DNA of 24,159 bases from a bacterium (GTDB lineage: Bacteria; UBP18; UBA7526): the NCBI GenBank assembly GCA_030619985.1, contig JAUXAI010000012.1, forward strand, positions 1-24,159, given 5' to 3'. A program made the translations under genes and the position numbers. Of this stretch, positions 7,914-15,983 are shown piece after piece. Under the pieces are notes generated by a model that saw only the letters and a list, made by a program, of their open reading frames with translations, did no database searches and was not told the origin of the DNA. The number at the start of each line of letters is the position of its first letter. The first letter of the stretch is position 1.

Positions 7914-9190
7914 AAAGATTAACCGTCACCATCGATGGTCCAGCAGGTGCCGGAAAGAGCACCTTAGCGAAATTGATAGCCAGGAGGCTGGGTTACTCCT
8001 ATCTGGAGAGCGGCCTCCTCTATCGCGCCCTCACCTATGAGGCGCTTCAGAAAGGAATTGACTTCGGAGATGAGAAGGCTCTGATAAAATTGGCCTCTGT
8101 GATAAAGATAGAGATTAAAGAATTAGATGGAGAATGGCGTATCTTTCTAAATGGCGAGGATATCTCAGAAAAAATAAAAACCCCTGAGGTGGATGAGAGG
8201 GTAGCCAGAGTAGGGAAGATAAAGGGAGTGCGGGAAGAGTTTCTAAAGTTTCAGAGGAAGATGGCAAGAAGGGGAGGGATTGTTGTAGAGGGAAGGGATA
8301 TCGGAACCGTAGTCCTCCCTGAAGCAGATAAGAAGTTCTACATAGATGCCTCCTTAGAAGAGCGGGCAAAGAGGAAGTGCCAGGAACTGAAAGAAAAGGG
8401 CTATGAGGTTTTCCTCTCTAAAGTTCTGAAAGAGACGAGAGAGAGGGACCTAGCGGATATGACAAGAAAGGCCGGCCCCCTGAAAAAAGCAGCCGATGCC
8501 ATTAGGATCGATACCACAGATCTCACCGTTGAAGAAGAAATAGAGGCGGTTTTAAGAGAGATAAAAAAGAAAAAGAAGAGGTGGATTCTCTATACCATTC
8601 TCCACTTCATAGGAAGGTTACTCTTCAAACTCCTCTTCAGAGTAGAGGTCAGAGGAAGAGAGAATATACCAAGAAAGGGACCGCTCATCATCGCCTCCAA
8701 TCACTTAAGCTTCTTAGATCCTCCACTGGTGGGCGTTTCCTCTCCCCGAAGGCTCCATTATATGGCGGTAGTAGAGACCTTCAAATTTTTCTTCATCGGT
8801 AATCTAACAAGAAGGCTGGGTGCCTTTCCGGTAAAGAGAAGGGGAGCGGACATAGAGGCCACAAAAAAGGCCCTAAAGATCTTAAAAGATAGAGAAGCCA
8901 TGCTCATCTTCATTGAGGGGACGAGGAGTCCAAGCGGTGAACTGCTCGAACCAAAACCAGGGGCAGGAATGCTCGCCTATAGATCAGGAGCCACGATAAT
9001 CCCCGCCCTCATCGTTGGTTCCCACCGCGCCCTTCCCTTCAAGGGCAAGTACATCCGACCAAGGAAGATAAAGGTCTCTTTTGGTCGGCCTTTGACCATT
9101 GAGAGATTCTCTCACCTCAAGCCCAAAGAGGCCTATCAGGCAATGAGCGATGAAATTATGAATAGAATAAGGGAAATGCAAAGGGAATGA
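7910..9190 (+). CDS. Cytidylate kinase - 1-acylglycerol-3-phosphate acyltransferase fusion
   Basis: Two enzymes in one 426-residue frame. Residues 1-215 are cytidylate kinase (Cmk), phosphorylating CMP/dCMP with ATP: GPAGAGKST P-loop at 10-18, YLESGLLYRALT, and VVEGRDIGTVVLPEADKKFYIDAS. The usual D-T-G of the CMP-site motif is E-S-G here. A lysine-rich linker and a hydrophobic segment (WILYTILHFIGRLLFKLLF, about 224-242) lead to a PlsC acyltransferase of phosphatidic acid synthesis. PlsC shows NHLSFLD at 264-270 (catalytic HxxxxD), GAFPVKR, EGTRS at 336-340 and the downstream IIPALIVG. The hydrophobic segment may anchor the fusion at the membrane. Cmk next to plsC, ispH and rpsA is a known neighbourhood; the fusion is less usual. 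The linker DNA has long A runs, so a sequencing slip at the junction should be considered. It overlaps aroA and ispH by ATGA. Confidence 0.92.
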   Translation: MKRLTVTIDGPAGAGKSTLAKLIARRLGYSYLESGLLYRALTYEALQKGIDFGDEKALIKLASVIKIEIKELDGEWRIFLNGEDISEKIKTPEVDERVARVGKIKGVREEFLKFQRKMARRGGIVVEGRDIGTVVLPEADKKFYIDASLEERAKRKCQELKEKGYEVFLSKVLKETRERDLADMTRKAGPLKKAADAIRIDTTDLTVEEEIEAVLREIKKKKKRWILYTILHFIGRLLFKLLFRVEVRGRENIPRKGPLIIASNHLSFLDPPLVGVSSPRRLHYMAVVETFKFFFIGNLTRRLGAFPVKRRGADIEATKKALKILKDREAMLIFIEGTRSPSGELLEPKPGAGMLAYRSGATIIPALIVGSHRALPFKGKYIRPRKIKVSFGRPLTIERFSHLKPKEAYQAMSDEIMNRIREMQRE

Positions 9191-10014
9191 GAGTGATCGT
9201 TGCAAAAGGATCAGGTTTTTGTTTTGGGGTGAAGAGGGCCCTGAAGATAGTAGAGAAGGCACTTGCCAAAAGAAAGGGTCCCTTCTATAGCCTGGGCCCT
9301 TTAATTCACAATCCCCAGGTAGTAGAGAGGCTATCCCGAAAGGGACTTAAGGTAATAAATAATTTAACCGGGATTAAAGAAGGGGCCTTTGTCATTCGCT
9401 CTCATGGCCTACCTATTACCACTATTGAGCTAGCTAAGGAAAGGGGGTTGAAGATTATCGATACTACCTGCCCCTATGTAAAGCGTGCTCAGGAAAGGGC
9501 AAAGGAGTTAGAAGCAAGGGGTTATCAGCTAGTAATCGTAGGCGACAGGGGCCATCCAGAGGTAAAGAGCATGGCCTCGGAAAAAAGCATCGTTCTCCAG
9601 AGGCCTTCCCAGGTAGAGAAGGTGAGGTCCTATCCCAGAATGGGGGTGGTGGCCCAAACCACTCAGTCCCTGGAGAATTTCAAAGAGATTGTTAAGAGAT
9701 TACGAAGTAAGGCGAAGGAACTCAAGGTCTATGCCACCATCTGTAATGCAGTATCCAGACAACAGCGTTCCACCAGAGAGTTAGCCCGGGAGGCAGATCT
9801 GGTGCTCGTCGTTGGGGGAAGGAATAGTGCCAATACCAAGAGACTTTTCCAGATCAGCAAAGGATTGACCAAGGCCCATCACATCGAGAAAGCATCCGAA
9901 ATAGATAAAAGATGGCTAAGAGATAAAGAAATAGTCGGGATTAGTGCTGGAGCCTCAACCCCAAAATGGCTAATAGATGAGGTAGTAAGAAAGGTAGCCG
10001 CTTATGGCAACTAA
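9187..10014 (+). CDS. ispH: 4-hydroxy-3-methylbut-2-enyl diphosphate reductase
   Basis: Last enzyme of the MEP isoprenoid pathway, reducing HMBPP to isopentenyl and dimethylallyl diphosphate with a [4Fe-4S] cluster. The three cluster cysteines are in GSGFCFGVKRA (Cys12), TTCPYVKRAQ (Cys95) and TICNAVSRQQ (Cys186). Conserved histidines are seen in LIHNPQV, RSHGL and GHPEV. The late VVGGRNSANTKRLF and ISAGASTPKWLIDEV motifs are intact. At 275 residues it is a standard-length enzyme. The start lies in an ATGA overlap with the cmk-plsC gene and the end overlaps rpsA by 11 bases. Confidence 0.96.
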   Translation: MRVIVAKGSGFCFGVKRALKIVEKALAKRKGPFYSLGPLIHNPQVVERLSRKGLKVINNLTGIKEGAFVIRSHGLPITTIELAKERGLKIIDTTCPYVKRAQERAKELEARGYQLVIVGDRGHPEVKSMASEKSIVLQRPSQVEKVRSYPRMGVVAQTTQSLENFKEIVKRLRSKAKELKVYATICNAVSRQQRSTRELAREADLVLVVGGRNSANTKRLFQISKGLTKAHHIEKASEIDKRWLRDKEIVGISAGASTPKWLIDEVVRKVAAYGN

Positions 10015-11635
10015 GAAAGAACTGGCCAAACTATACGAGGAATCCTTTGCCCGGGAATCCATTCGCCAGGATCAGATAGTAGAAGGAAGGGTCATTCAAG
10101 TAGGGGATGAGGGGGTCTTAGTCGATATCGGATATAAAGTAGAAGGGATCATTCCCAAAGGAGAGTTCAAGAAACTTCCTCGGGCTGGGGAGAAGGTCTC
10201 GGTCTATATTGTGAAGAGGGAAGGGGAAGGGGGACTTGTCCTCCTCTCTAAGAAGAGGGCAGAAGAGACCATCATCTGGAAGAATCTAAGTGAGTCTTTT
10301 GAAAAAAAGAAGACGCTGGAAGGAGTAGTGAGGCGAAGGATCAAGGGTGGACTCATGGTCGATGTTGGCTGGGAAGGATTCCTTCCCGGTTCCCACCTGG
10401 ATCTCTTTCCCAGGTATAATCTGGAAGAGTTTATTGGCCAGAAGATTAAAGTACGGATTATTAAATTAGATAGGAGAAGAAAGAACCTGGTTCTCTCGCG
10501 CAGGGTGATCTTAGAAGAAGAGAAAGCGAAAGCAAAGGAGAGGATCTTCTCCCAGACCCAGGTAGGGGATATCTTGAAGGGAAAGGTAAAAAGCCTGACC
10601 AGCTTCGGGGCCTTCATTGATCTGGGAGGATTCGATGGCCTCATCCATATCAAGGACCTCTCCTATGCCCACCTGAGACATCCTTCAGAGCTCCTTTCTA
10701 TCGGAGAAGAGGTGGAGGCCTTAGTCCTCTTCCTGGACAAAGAGAGAGAGAAGATCTCTCTGGGGTTGAAGCAACTCAAGCCAGACCCCTGGGAAGAGGC
10801 AGAGAAGAAGTATCCTCCGGGCTCTATAGTAGAAGGGAAGGTTACCACCTTAACAGAGTATGGAGCCTTTATAGAATTGGAGGAAGGCCTGGAGGGACTT
10901 TTGCATGTTTCGCGTCTTTCATCCTCTAGCTATTTGGAACATCCTTCTCAGGCCTTAAAGGTGGGAGAGAAGGTTGGGGTAAAGGTTTTGAATGTTGATT
11001 CCCAAAATCAGAGGATGACTTTGGATAGGAAGAGCCTCTTATGGGAAGAGATGGAGAAGAAGTATCCCATAGGTTCCAGGGCAAAGGGAAAAATAACCGG
11101 GATTACCAGATTCGGGGCATTCTTGAAATTGGAGGAGGGCCTGGAGGGCCTCATCCACATCTCTGATCTATCCTGGGAAGGAAGAATCCCCCATCCTTCA
11201 AGAATAGTAAAGGAGGGAGAGGAACATGAGGTTGTAGTATTGGATGTCAATCCAGAGGAAGAGAAGATTTCACTTGGCTTGAAGCAGCTTACTCTAGACC
11301 CCTATGAGAAATTCAAAGAGGGGATGCATCTCAAGGTCAAGGTAATAGATATCGTCCCCTTCGGAGTCTTCGTGGAACTGGAGAGGGGAGTGGAAGGATT
11401 GATCCACATCTCCCAATTGGCAAAGAGGGGGGTGGAATCCTGTGAGGATGTCATCTCCCTGGAAGAAGAGGTGAGGGCCAAGATAATAAAAGTAGACAGG
11501 AAGAAAAGAAAAATCGCCCTAAGCATCAAGGAATATCTCCTAGATAAAGAGGCGGAGGAGATGAGAGAATATATGGGAAGTGAGAAGGAAGCAAAGACCA
11601 GTTTGAGAGATTTAATGAAGAAGAAAAGGAGGTAG
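10004..11635 (+). CDS. rpsA: 30S ribosomal protein S1, six S1 domains
   Basis: RNA-binding protein that helps mRNA dock on the 30S subunit. Six OB-fold S1 repeats are visible at roughly 24-84, 104-168, 188-257, 272-342, 359-429 and 443-512. Repeats 3 to 6 are the most regular, with pairs such as FGAFIDLGG...GLIHIKDLS and YGAFIELEEGLEGLLHVSRLS. The 543-residue length matches six-domain S1 proteins. In some lineages ispH and S1 are fused; here they are separate frames overlapping by 11 bases. The ATG at 10004 follows a weak upstream purine stretch, as expected for a coupled start. The C-terminal tail is highly charged. Confidence 0.95.
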   Translation: MATKKELAKLYEESFARESIRQDQIVEGRVIQVGDEGVLVDIGYKVEGIIPKGEFKKLPRAGEKVSVYIVKREGEGGLVLLSKKRAEETIIWKNLSESFEKKKTLEGVVRRRIKGGLMVDVGWEGFLPGSHLDLFPRYNLEEFIGQKIKVRIIKLDRRRKNLVLSRRVILEEEKAKAKERIFSQTQVGDILKGKVKSLTSFGAFIDLGGFDGLIHIKDLSYAHLRHPSELLSIGEEVEALVLFLDKEREKISLGLKQLKPDPWEEAEKKYPPGSIVEGKVTTLTEYGAFIELEEGLEGLLHVSRLSSSSYLEHPSQALKVGEKVGVKVLNVDSQNQRMTLDRKSLLWEEMEKKYPIGSRAKGKITGITRFGAFLKLEEGLEGLIHISDLSWEGRIPHPSRIVKEGEEHEVVVLDVNPEEEKISLGLKQLTLDPYEKFKEGMHLKVKVIDIVPFGVFVELERGVEGLIHISQLAKRGVESCEDVISLEEEVRAKIIKVDRKKRKIALSIKEYLLDKEAEEMREYMGSEKEAKTSLRDLMKKKRR

Positions 11636-11638
11636 AAG

Positions 11639-12280
11639 ATGCCTAGAAAAAGAAGAGAAGAGGAGGTTGTATCCTTGATGGACCAGCATCTGGAGAAAAT
11701 AGGGGAATGTCTGGAGAGTATGAGAAAAACTATTGAGGATTATCTGGGAGGAAATATCGATTCGGCCAAGGCAAATGCTCTCAAGACCCATAACTTAGAA
11801 GGGGCAGCAGATGGCCTAAGGCGTAGGATAATAGCGGAATTCTATAGGGGCGCTTTCCTTCCCGCCCTGCGAGAAGGCCTGATTGACCTGACGTTGGCCG
11901 TGGATAAAATCGCCGATCGGGCAGAATCAACTTGTGACTTTATTATACTCACCCGACCAGATATCCCAGAGGAGTTTAAAGAGGATTTTAGAAAGATTAC
12001 CATCAATTCCATAGCCGTCTTCTCCCCTTTGAGAGAAGGAAAAACGAGTCTCTTTAAAGACTTTTCTCTTTCCCGGGAAAAAACGATCGAGGTCCATGGG
12101 CTGGAGGCCAAGGTGGATGATGAGGAATGGAAGTTAAACCGCCGCGTGTTCACCTCTGAGCTACTCCTATCTCAGAAGATGCTCTTGAGGGAAGTCATCT
12201 GGCACATAGCAAGCATCTCCGATGTGATAGAGGATGCTGCAGATGTCTTAGAGGTCTTGATTATTAAAAAACAGGTTTAA
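11639..12280 (+). CDS. DUF47 / PhoU-like phosphate transport accessory protein
   Basis: Member of the PhoU-like DUF47 family, usually encoded beside Pit transporters and thought to modulate them. The protein is all-helical, with the acidic metal-binding style of the family: LEKIGECLESMRKTIEDYL, KTHNLEGAADGLRRRIIAEFYRGAFLP, DLTLAVDKIADRAESTCDFI near residue 85, and IASISDVIEDAADVLEVLIIKK at the C-terminus. The 213-residue length fits. AAGGAGG at the end of rpsA serves as its ribosome binding site, and the phosphate transporter begins 26 bases downstream, so the two are very likely co-transcribed. It is soluble, with no membrane segment. Confidence 0.88.
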   Translation: MPRKRREEEVVSLMDQHLEKIGECLESMRKTIEDYLGGNIDSAKANALKTHNLEGAADGLRRRIIAEFYRGAFLPALREGLIDLTLAVDKIADRAESTCDFIILTRPDIPEEFKEDFRKITINSIAVFSPLREGKTSLFKDFSLSREKTIEVHGLEAKVDDEEWKLNRRVFTSELLLSQKMLLREVIWHIASISDVIEDAADVLEVLIIKKQV

Positions 12281-12306
12281 GAATTTAGAAAAAAGGGACG
12301 GAACAA

Positions 12307-13260
12307 ATGTTTAGATTTCTTATTCCTCTTCCTGGCCTCTATATGGGCTGGGGCCTGGGCTCCAACGATGCCGCCAATGTCTTCGGCCCTCAGGTTAACT
12401 CTGAAGTTATAAAGTATCGCAGAGCCGTTATTCTGACTGCGATCTTTGTTATTATTGGTGCTCTCTTGGAGGGAAGGAAATGTTTTGAAACTGTGGGGGG
12501 AATTACTAATTTAGTCATCTGGACCGCAGTAGTCTCCACTCTGGCTGCGGCGCTGACCGTAAACCTGATGAGTTACCTCAAGATTCCTGTTTCTACCTCG
12601 CAAGCAATTATTGGAGCCATTATCGGGGTAGGTTTGCTAAGACATACCAAGATAGAATATACCCTGGTAAGAAAGGTCTTCCTCTGCTGGATATTAACCC
12701 CTCTGGGAGCGATAGTCATCGCTTATCTTCTCTATAAATTCTTAGCCTTCGTCTGGCAGAGGAGGGTCAAGAACTTAATGGTCTTCAATAGAATAGTGGG
12801 AATCTTCTCCATTATTATTGGTTGCTATGCTGCCTATACTTTGGGAGCGAATAATGTTGCCAACACCACAGGGCCCTTTGTGGGGGTAGTGCCCGGCTTC
12901 TCTCCTCTTATGGCTACTCTTCTGGGAGGAGGAAGCATCGCCCTGGGTGCTCTAACCTATTCCCGAAATGTAATGTATACTGTGGGAAAGAAGATAACAC
13001 CTCTGGATCCTTTTTCTGCCCTAATAGTGGTCTTAGCACTGGCCATTACCCTCCATATATATGCCCAGCTTCATGTTCCCGTTTCCAGTTCTCAGGCAGT
13101 GGTTGGTGCCGTAGTAGGCGTAGGATTGGTGAAGGGGATGAGGATGGTTAATAAGAAGACGCTGGGCAATATCTTTACTGGCTGGATTTTTACTCTTATC
13201 GGATCTGGAGCAGTAGCCTATTCTTTGGGGTGGATAGTAAGACTCTTTATTTCTGAGTGA
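12307..13260 (+). CDS. pit: Inorganic phosphate transporter, PiT family
   Basis: Low-affinity cation-coupled phosphate uptake in the inner membrane. The inverted-repeat topology of the family shows in two signature motifs, GLGSNDAANVFGPQV near residue 18 and LGANNVANTTGPFVGV near 181. Each is followed later by a serine-rich loop, PVSTSQAIIGAIIGVGLL and PVSSSQAVVGAVVGVGLV. About nine or ten hydrophobic segments can be counted. At 317 residues it is a compact member, close to archaeal and Gram-positive forms. It pairs with the DUF47 gene just upstream. The ribosome binding site is weak (AAAGGGACGGAACAA). Confidence 0.93.
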   Translation: MFRFLIPLPGLYMGWGLGSNDAANVFGPQVNSEVIKYRRAVILTAIFVIIGALLEGRKCFETVGGITNLVIWTAVVSTLAAALTVNLMSYLKIPVSTSQAIIGAIIGVGLLRHTKIEYTLVRKVFLCWILTPLGAIVIAYLLYKFLAFVWQRRVKNLMVFNRIVGIFSIIIGCYAAYTLGANNVANTTGPFVGVVPGFSPLMATLLGGGSIALGALTYSRNVMYTVGKKITPLDPFSALIVVLALAITLHIYAQLHVPVSSSQAVVGAVVGVGLVKGMRMVNKKTLGNIFTGWIFTLIGSGAVAYSLGWIVRLFISE

Positions 13261-13286
13261 TAGCAAAGAAAGAGACAACTTACTTG

Positions 13287-13314
13287 GCTCATTTCTGAAT
13301 GAAGCGAAGAAACG
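13287..13314 (+). repeat. Single copy of the GAAGCGAAG repeat before the THEP1 gene
   Basis: CATTTCTGAATGAAGCGAAG (13288-13307) closely matches the minus strand of the tandem repeats at 19613-19725, which read ATTTCTGAGCAAAGCGAAG and ATTTTTGAACGAAGTGAAA. It runs directly into the ATG at 13315, so this dispersed repeat forms the leader of that gene. Confidence 0.55.
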
Positions 13315-13836
13315 ATGAAGAATATTTTATTAACTGGTAGGCCAGGCATTGGAAAGACATCCATCATTAAAGAGGTAATTGATATTTTAAAGATAAACGC
13401 TGGAGGATTTTATACCAGAGAGATCAGAGAGGAAGGAATAAGAAAAGGATTTGAAATCATTACCTTAAATGGAAAGAGAGGAATCCTGGCTCACGTAGAT
13501 TGCAGAAGTCCTTATCGAGTAAGTAAATACGGAGTGAATATAAAAGACTTAGAAGAGGTTGCTGCCCCTGCTATAGAAGAGGCATTAAGAAATAAAGAAT
13601 GTATCATTATTGATGAGATAGGAAGGATGGAGCTCCATTCCCCGAAGTTCTGCTCCTTAGTAAAGAAGGCCTTGGATAGCGAAAAAAGGGTCTTGGGAAC
13701 CATACAGGCCAGGCATAATGAATTCCTGGACTCCATAAGAGAAAGAAAAGACACCAAGGTAATTGAAGTAACTTTTGAGAACAGAAAGAGAATTGTAAAA
13801 GAAATCAAGGAGATTTTGAAATGGAGAGAACCTTAG
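13315..13836 (+). CDS. THEP1-type nucleoside-triphosphatase
   Basis: P-loop NTPase of the THEP1/DUF265 family, studied mainly from Aquifex, archaea and as human NTPCR, which hydrolyses nucleoside triphosphates slowly. Its cellular role is not settled. Walker A is GRPGIGKTS (8-16) and Walker B is IIIDEIGRMELHS near residue 100, with the family's GGFYTREIREEGIRKGFEIITL between them. At 173 residues it is full length. The end overlaps ndk by 16 bases, placing two NTP-handling enzymes in one transcription unit. A dispersed repeat lies immediately upstream, and only a weak purine stretch is available as a ribosome binding site. Confidence 0.92.
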   Translation: MKNILLTGRPGIGKTSIIKEVIDILKINAGGFYTREIREEGIRKGFEIITLNGKRGILAHVDCRSPYRVSKYGVNIKDLEEVAAPAIEEALRNKECIIIDEIGRMELHSPKFCSLVKKALDSEKRVLGTIQARHNEFLDSIRERKDTKVIEVTFENRKRIVKEIKEILKWREP

Positions 13837-14288
13837 TCCTAATAAAACCAGATGGGGTACAGAGAAAGTTGGTGGGAGAGATCATTAAGAAATTTGAGAA
13901 TAAGGGCTTGAAGATTATTGGATTAAAAATGATTAACATCTCAATCCCTTTAGCCAAAAAACTCTATGAGATGCATAAAGATAAACCATTCTTCAGATGT
14001 CTCATTAAATTTACTACTGCTGGGCCGAATGTTGCTTTGGTCTTAGAAGGCAGGGAGGCGGTAAGTATGATACGCAAGATAATCGGAGAAACCACTCCTG
14101 AAGAGTCAAGGCCAGGAAGTATTCGAGGGGACTATGCTATTCATGAGAGGTTCAACTTGGTGCACAGTGCGGACTCGAAAGAGAATGCAGAGAGGGAAAT
14201 CCGTTTACTTTTCAAACCACAAGAACTCTGTAAATACTCCCAGATTCTTCATCCCTGGCTCTATGGGGGGAAGGGAATCGACAGGTGA
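13821..14288 (+). CDS. ndk: Nucleoside diphosphate kinase
   Basis: Moves the gamma-phosphate of ATP to NDPs through a phosphohistidine. Signatures are TLVLIKPDGVQRKLVGEII at the start, PFF in MHKDKPFF, GPNVALVLEG, PGSIRGDYA, and the active-site His115 in FNLVHSADSKENAEREI (most relatives have HGSDS or HASDS). The protein is 155 residues. The C-terminal extension of about 15 residues ending ILHPWLYGG is common in thermophile and archaeal-type Ndk, and a few more residues (KGIDR) follow. AAGGAG (13808-13813) within the upstream gene precedes the ATG by seven bases. Confidence 0.95.
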   Translation: MERTLVLIKPDGVQRKLVGEIIKKFENKGLKIIGLKMINISIPLAKKLYEMHKDKPFFRCLIKFTTAGPNVALVLEGREAVSMIRKIIGETTPEESRPGSIRGDYAIHERFNLVHSADSKENAEREIRLLFKPQELCKYSQILHPWLYGGKGIDR

Positions 14289-14408
14289 GTGAGATGGAGA
14301 AACGGAGAATCGGGGAATCGGAGACAGTGGGAAAGTGAGCAGGTGAGAAAGTCAATAGTCATTGTTCAATGCTCAATGTTCAATGTAAAATGAAAGTAGA
14401 GGGATAAG
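14289..14408. repeat. Short-motif direct repeats in the ndk-aldolase gap
   Basis: No gene is seen here. The left half repeats GGAGAAACGGAGAATCGGGG-like purine words, and the right half repeats CAATG words (ATTGTTCAATGCTCAATGTT). Both look like low-complexity dispersed repeats. No clear promoter or terminator could be placed. Confidence 0.5.
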
Positions 14409-14999
14409 TTGGGATTGGAAGAGGATTTTATAAAGATCGGTAGGGAACTTTTCATTCGGGGGCTCATCGCCTCTCACAGTGGGAACCTGAGCGTGAAGAG
14501 GGGAAACGAGATTCTTATTACCCGCCGGGGTTCCATGCTGGGAAATCTAACAAAAGAGGATATCGTCTCTGTCCTTCTAAAAGCCGATAAGGTGGAGGCT
14601 GCCTCGCGAGAATTGGTGGTCCATCGAGCAATCTATCAGGCAACCTCCGCCTTAGCCTGCGTCCATGCCCATCCTCCCTACGCTATCGCTTTATCTCTCA
14701 TAGAGAATGAGATCATCCCCATTGACGAAGAGGGCGCCTTCTACCTACCCCGGGTTCCCATCTTAGCCATTGAGGATACTATCGGTTCAGAGGTTGTTGC
14801 TTCTCAATTAGCAAAACTCTTCAATGGAAATAAGATCGCCATGATCAAGGGACATGGTAGCTTTGCTATTGGAGAGACTCTGGAAGAGGCCTACCTTAAG
14901 ACCTCTTCCTTGGAACATTCCTCTCAGATAATCCATCTGGTGAAGACCGTGAGCCCCAGCCTCTATCACCAGAGAATCCTCAGGATGAAGAATAAATAA
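14409..14999 (+). CDS. Class II aldolase/adducin-family protein
   Basis: Zinc-dependent aldolase-fold enzyme related to L-fuculose-1-phosphate aldolase, L-ribulose-5-phosphate 4-epimerase and methylthioribulose-1-phosphate dehydratase. Visible features are GLIASHSGNLSVKRGNEILITRRGSMLGNL (phosphate-binding loop), SRELVVHRAIYQ with Glu68 where the family has its catalytic acid, VHAHPPYAIALS with zinc ligands His86 and His88, and KGHGSFAIGETLEEAY with His149. At 196 residues it is at the short end for the family. The substrate cannot be named. No sugar or methionine-salvage genes flank it. The TTG at 14409 has GAGGG shortly upstream; a second TTG at 14415 is possible. The stop is adjacent to the next ATG. 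Confidence 0.85.
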   Translation: MGLEEDFIKIGRELFIRGLIASHSGNLSVKRGNEILITRRGSMLGNLTKEDIVSVLLKADKVEAASRELVVHRAIYQATSALACVHAHPPYAIALSLIENEIIPIDEEGAFYLPRVPILAIEDTIGSEVVASQLAKLFNGNKIAMIKGHGSFAIGETLEEAYLKTSSLEHSSQIIHLVKTVSPSLYHQRILRMKNK

Positions 15000-15974
15000 A
15001 TGATTCTGCTCTGGCTTAAGTTTATTGTTACTGCATTAATTATTATCTTCTCTGGGATAAGGCTCTGTCATTATGGAGATTTAATTGCCCAGAGAACAGG
15101 TCTGACTAGAGCCTGGATCGGGATAATATTAATCGCTGCTATAACCTCCCTTCCTGAAGTGGTAACCAGTATGGGTGCTGCTTTAATGGTAGGAGCTCCG
15201 GACCTGGCCCTAGGAGATCTTCTGGGAAGCAATGCCTTTAACCTTATGGCTCTGGGGTTATTACTTGTCATCTATCGTCAGAAGCGGCCTACATCCAAAA
15301 TAGTTGGTGGGGCAATATGCAGCCTCTTTGGTATTATCCTGGTTGGCATAGTGGGAGGAGGCATTCTGTCTCATTCTCCCTTCTCTTTAGGATGGTTCGG
15401 CCTGGATAGTCTCTTAATCCTCATTATCTATCTTCTGGGTATGAGGTTTGTCTATAGATACGAGCATAGGAATGAAGGGCCGCGGGTTAAGGGCCAAGGG
15501 TTAAGAGAGAAATTACCGATTACTAAATTTGTGGCTGCTGCTCTATTCATTGTGGGGGCGGGAATCTGGCTGGCTAATCTGGGAGAGGAGATTGCGCTAA
15601 AGACTCACTGGGGAAGAACATTTGTGGGCAGCCTCTTCTTGGCAGTAACTACTTCTCTTCCTGAAGTGGTGGTGGCGGGAACGGCTCTCAAGATAGGTGC
15701 TTTAGATATGGCCATTGGGGCTCTACTGGGAAGCAATATGTTCAACTTAGCTATCATTCCTTTAACCGATATTTTCTATCGCCCTGGGCCGATACTGGGG
15801 CAGGTATCCTCTACTAATCTTCTCACTGCTGGGATAGTAATTGCCTTAACCATCGTTACTTTAGGAGGTCTCCTCTATCGCTCGAAAAAGAAGGTTCCCC
15901 GTTTCAGCCCGGATAGTCTACTCATCATCACCGTCTACCTGATCGGGATGTATTATCTATTCAAAATGAGATAG
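15000..15974 (+). CDS. Sodium/calcium exchanger (CaCA family, YrbG-like)
   Basis: Integral membrane cation exchanger of 324 residues with the internal duplication of the CaCA family. The two alpha repeats are AAITSLPEVVTSMGAALMVG...GDLLGSNAFNL (about 40-80) and AVTTSLPEVVVAGTALKIG...GALLGSNMFNL (about 215-250). These hold the glutamates and asparagines that bind the cation. About ten hydrophobic segments are apparent. The loop between halves, around residues 155-172, is encoded by repeat-like DNA (GGGTTAAGGGCCAAGGGTTA at 15484-15503), which may be a small insertion. The ATG starts on the base after the aldolase stop, and sppA follows after nine bases, so the three genes look like one operon. 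Ion specificity is not certain. Confidence 0.9.
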   Translation: MILLWLKFIVTALIIIFSGIRLCHYGDLIAQRTGLTRAWIGIILIAAITSLPEVVTSMGAALMVGAPDLALGDLLGSNAFNLMALGLLLVIYRQKRPTSKIVGGAICSLFGIILVGIVGGGILSHSPFSLGWFGLDSLLILIIYLLGMRFVYRYEHRNEGPRVKGQGLREKLPITKFVAAALFIVGAGIWLANLGEEIALKTHWGRTFVGSLFLAVTTSLPEVVVAGTALKIGALDMAIGALLGSNMFNLAIIPLTDIFYRPGPILGQVSSTNLLTAGIVIALTIVTLGGLLYRSKKKVPRFSPDSLLIITVYLIGMYYLFKMR

Positions 15975-15983
15975 GAGGAAAAC

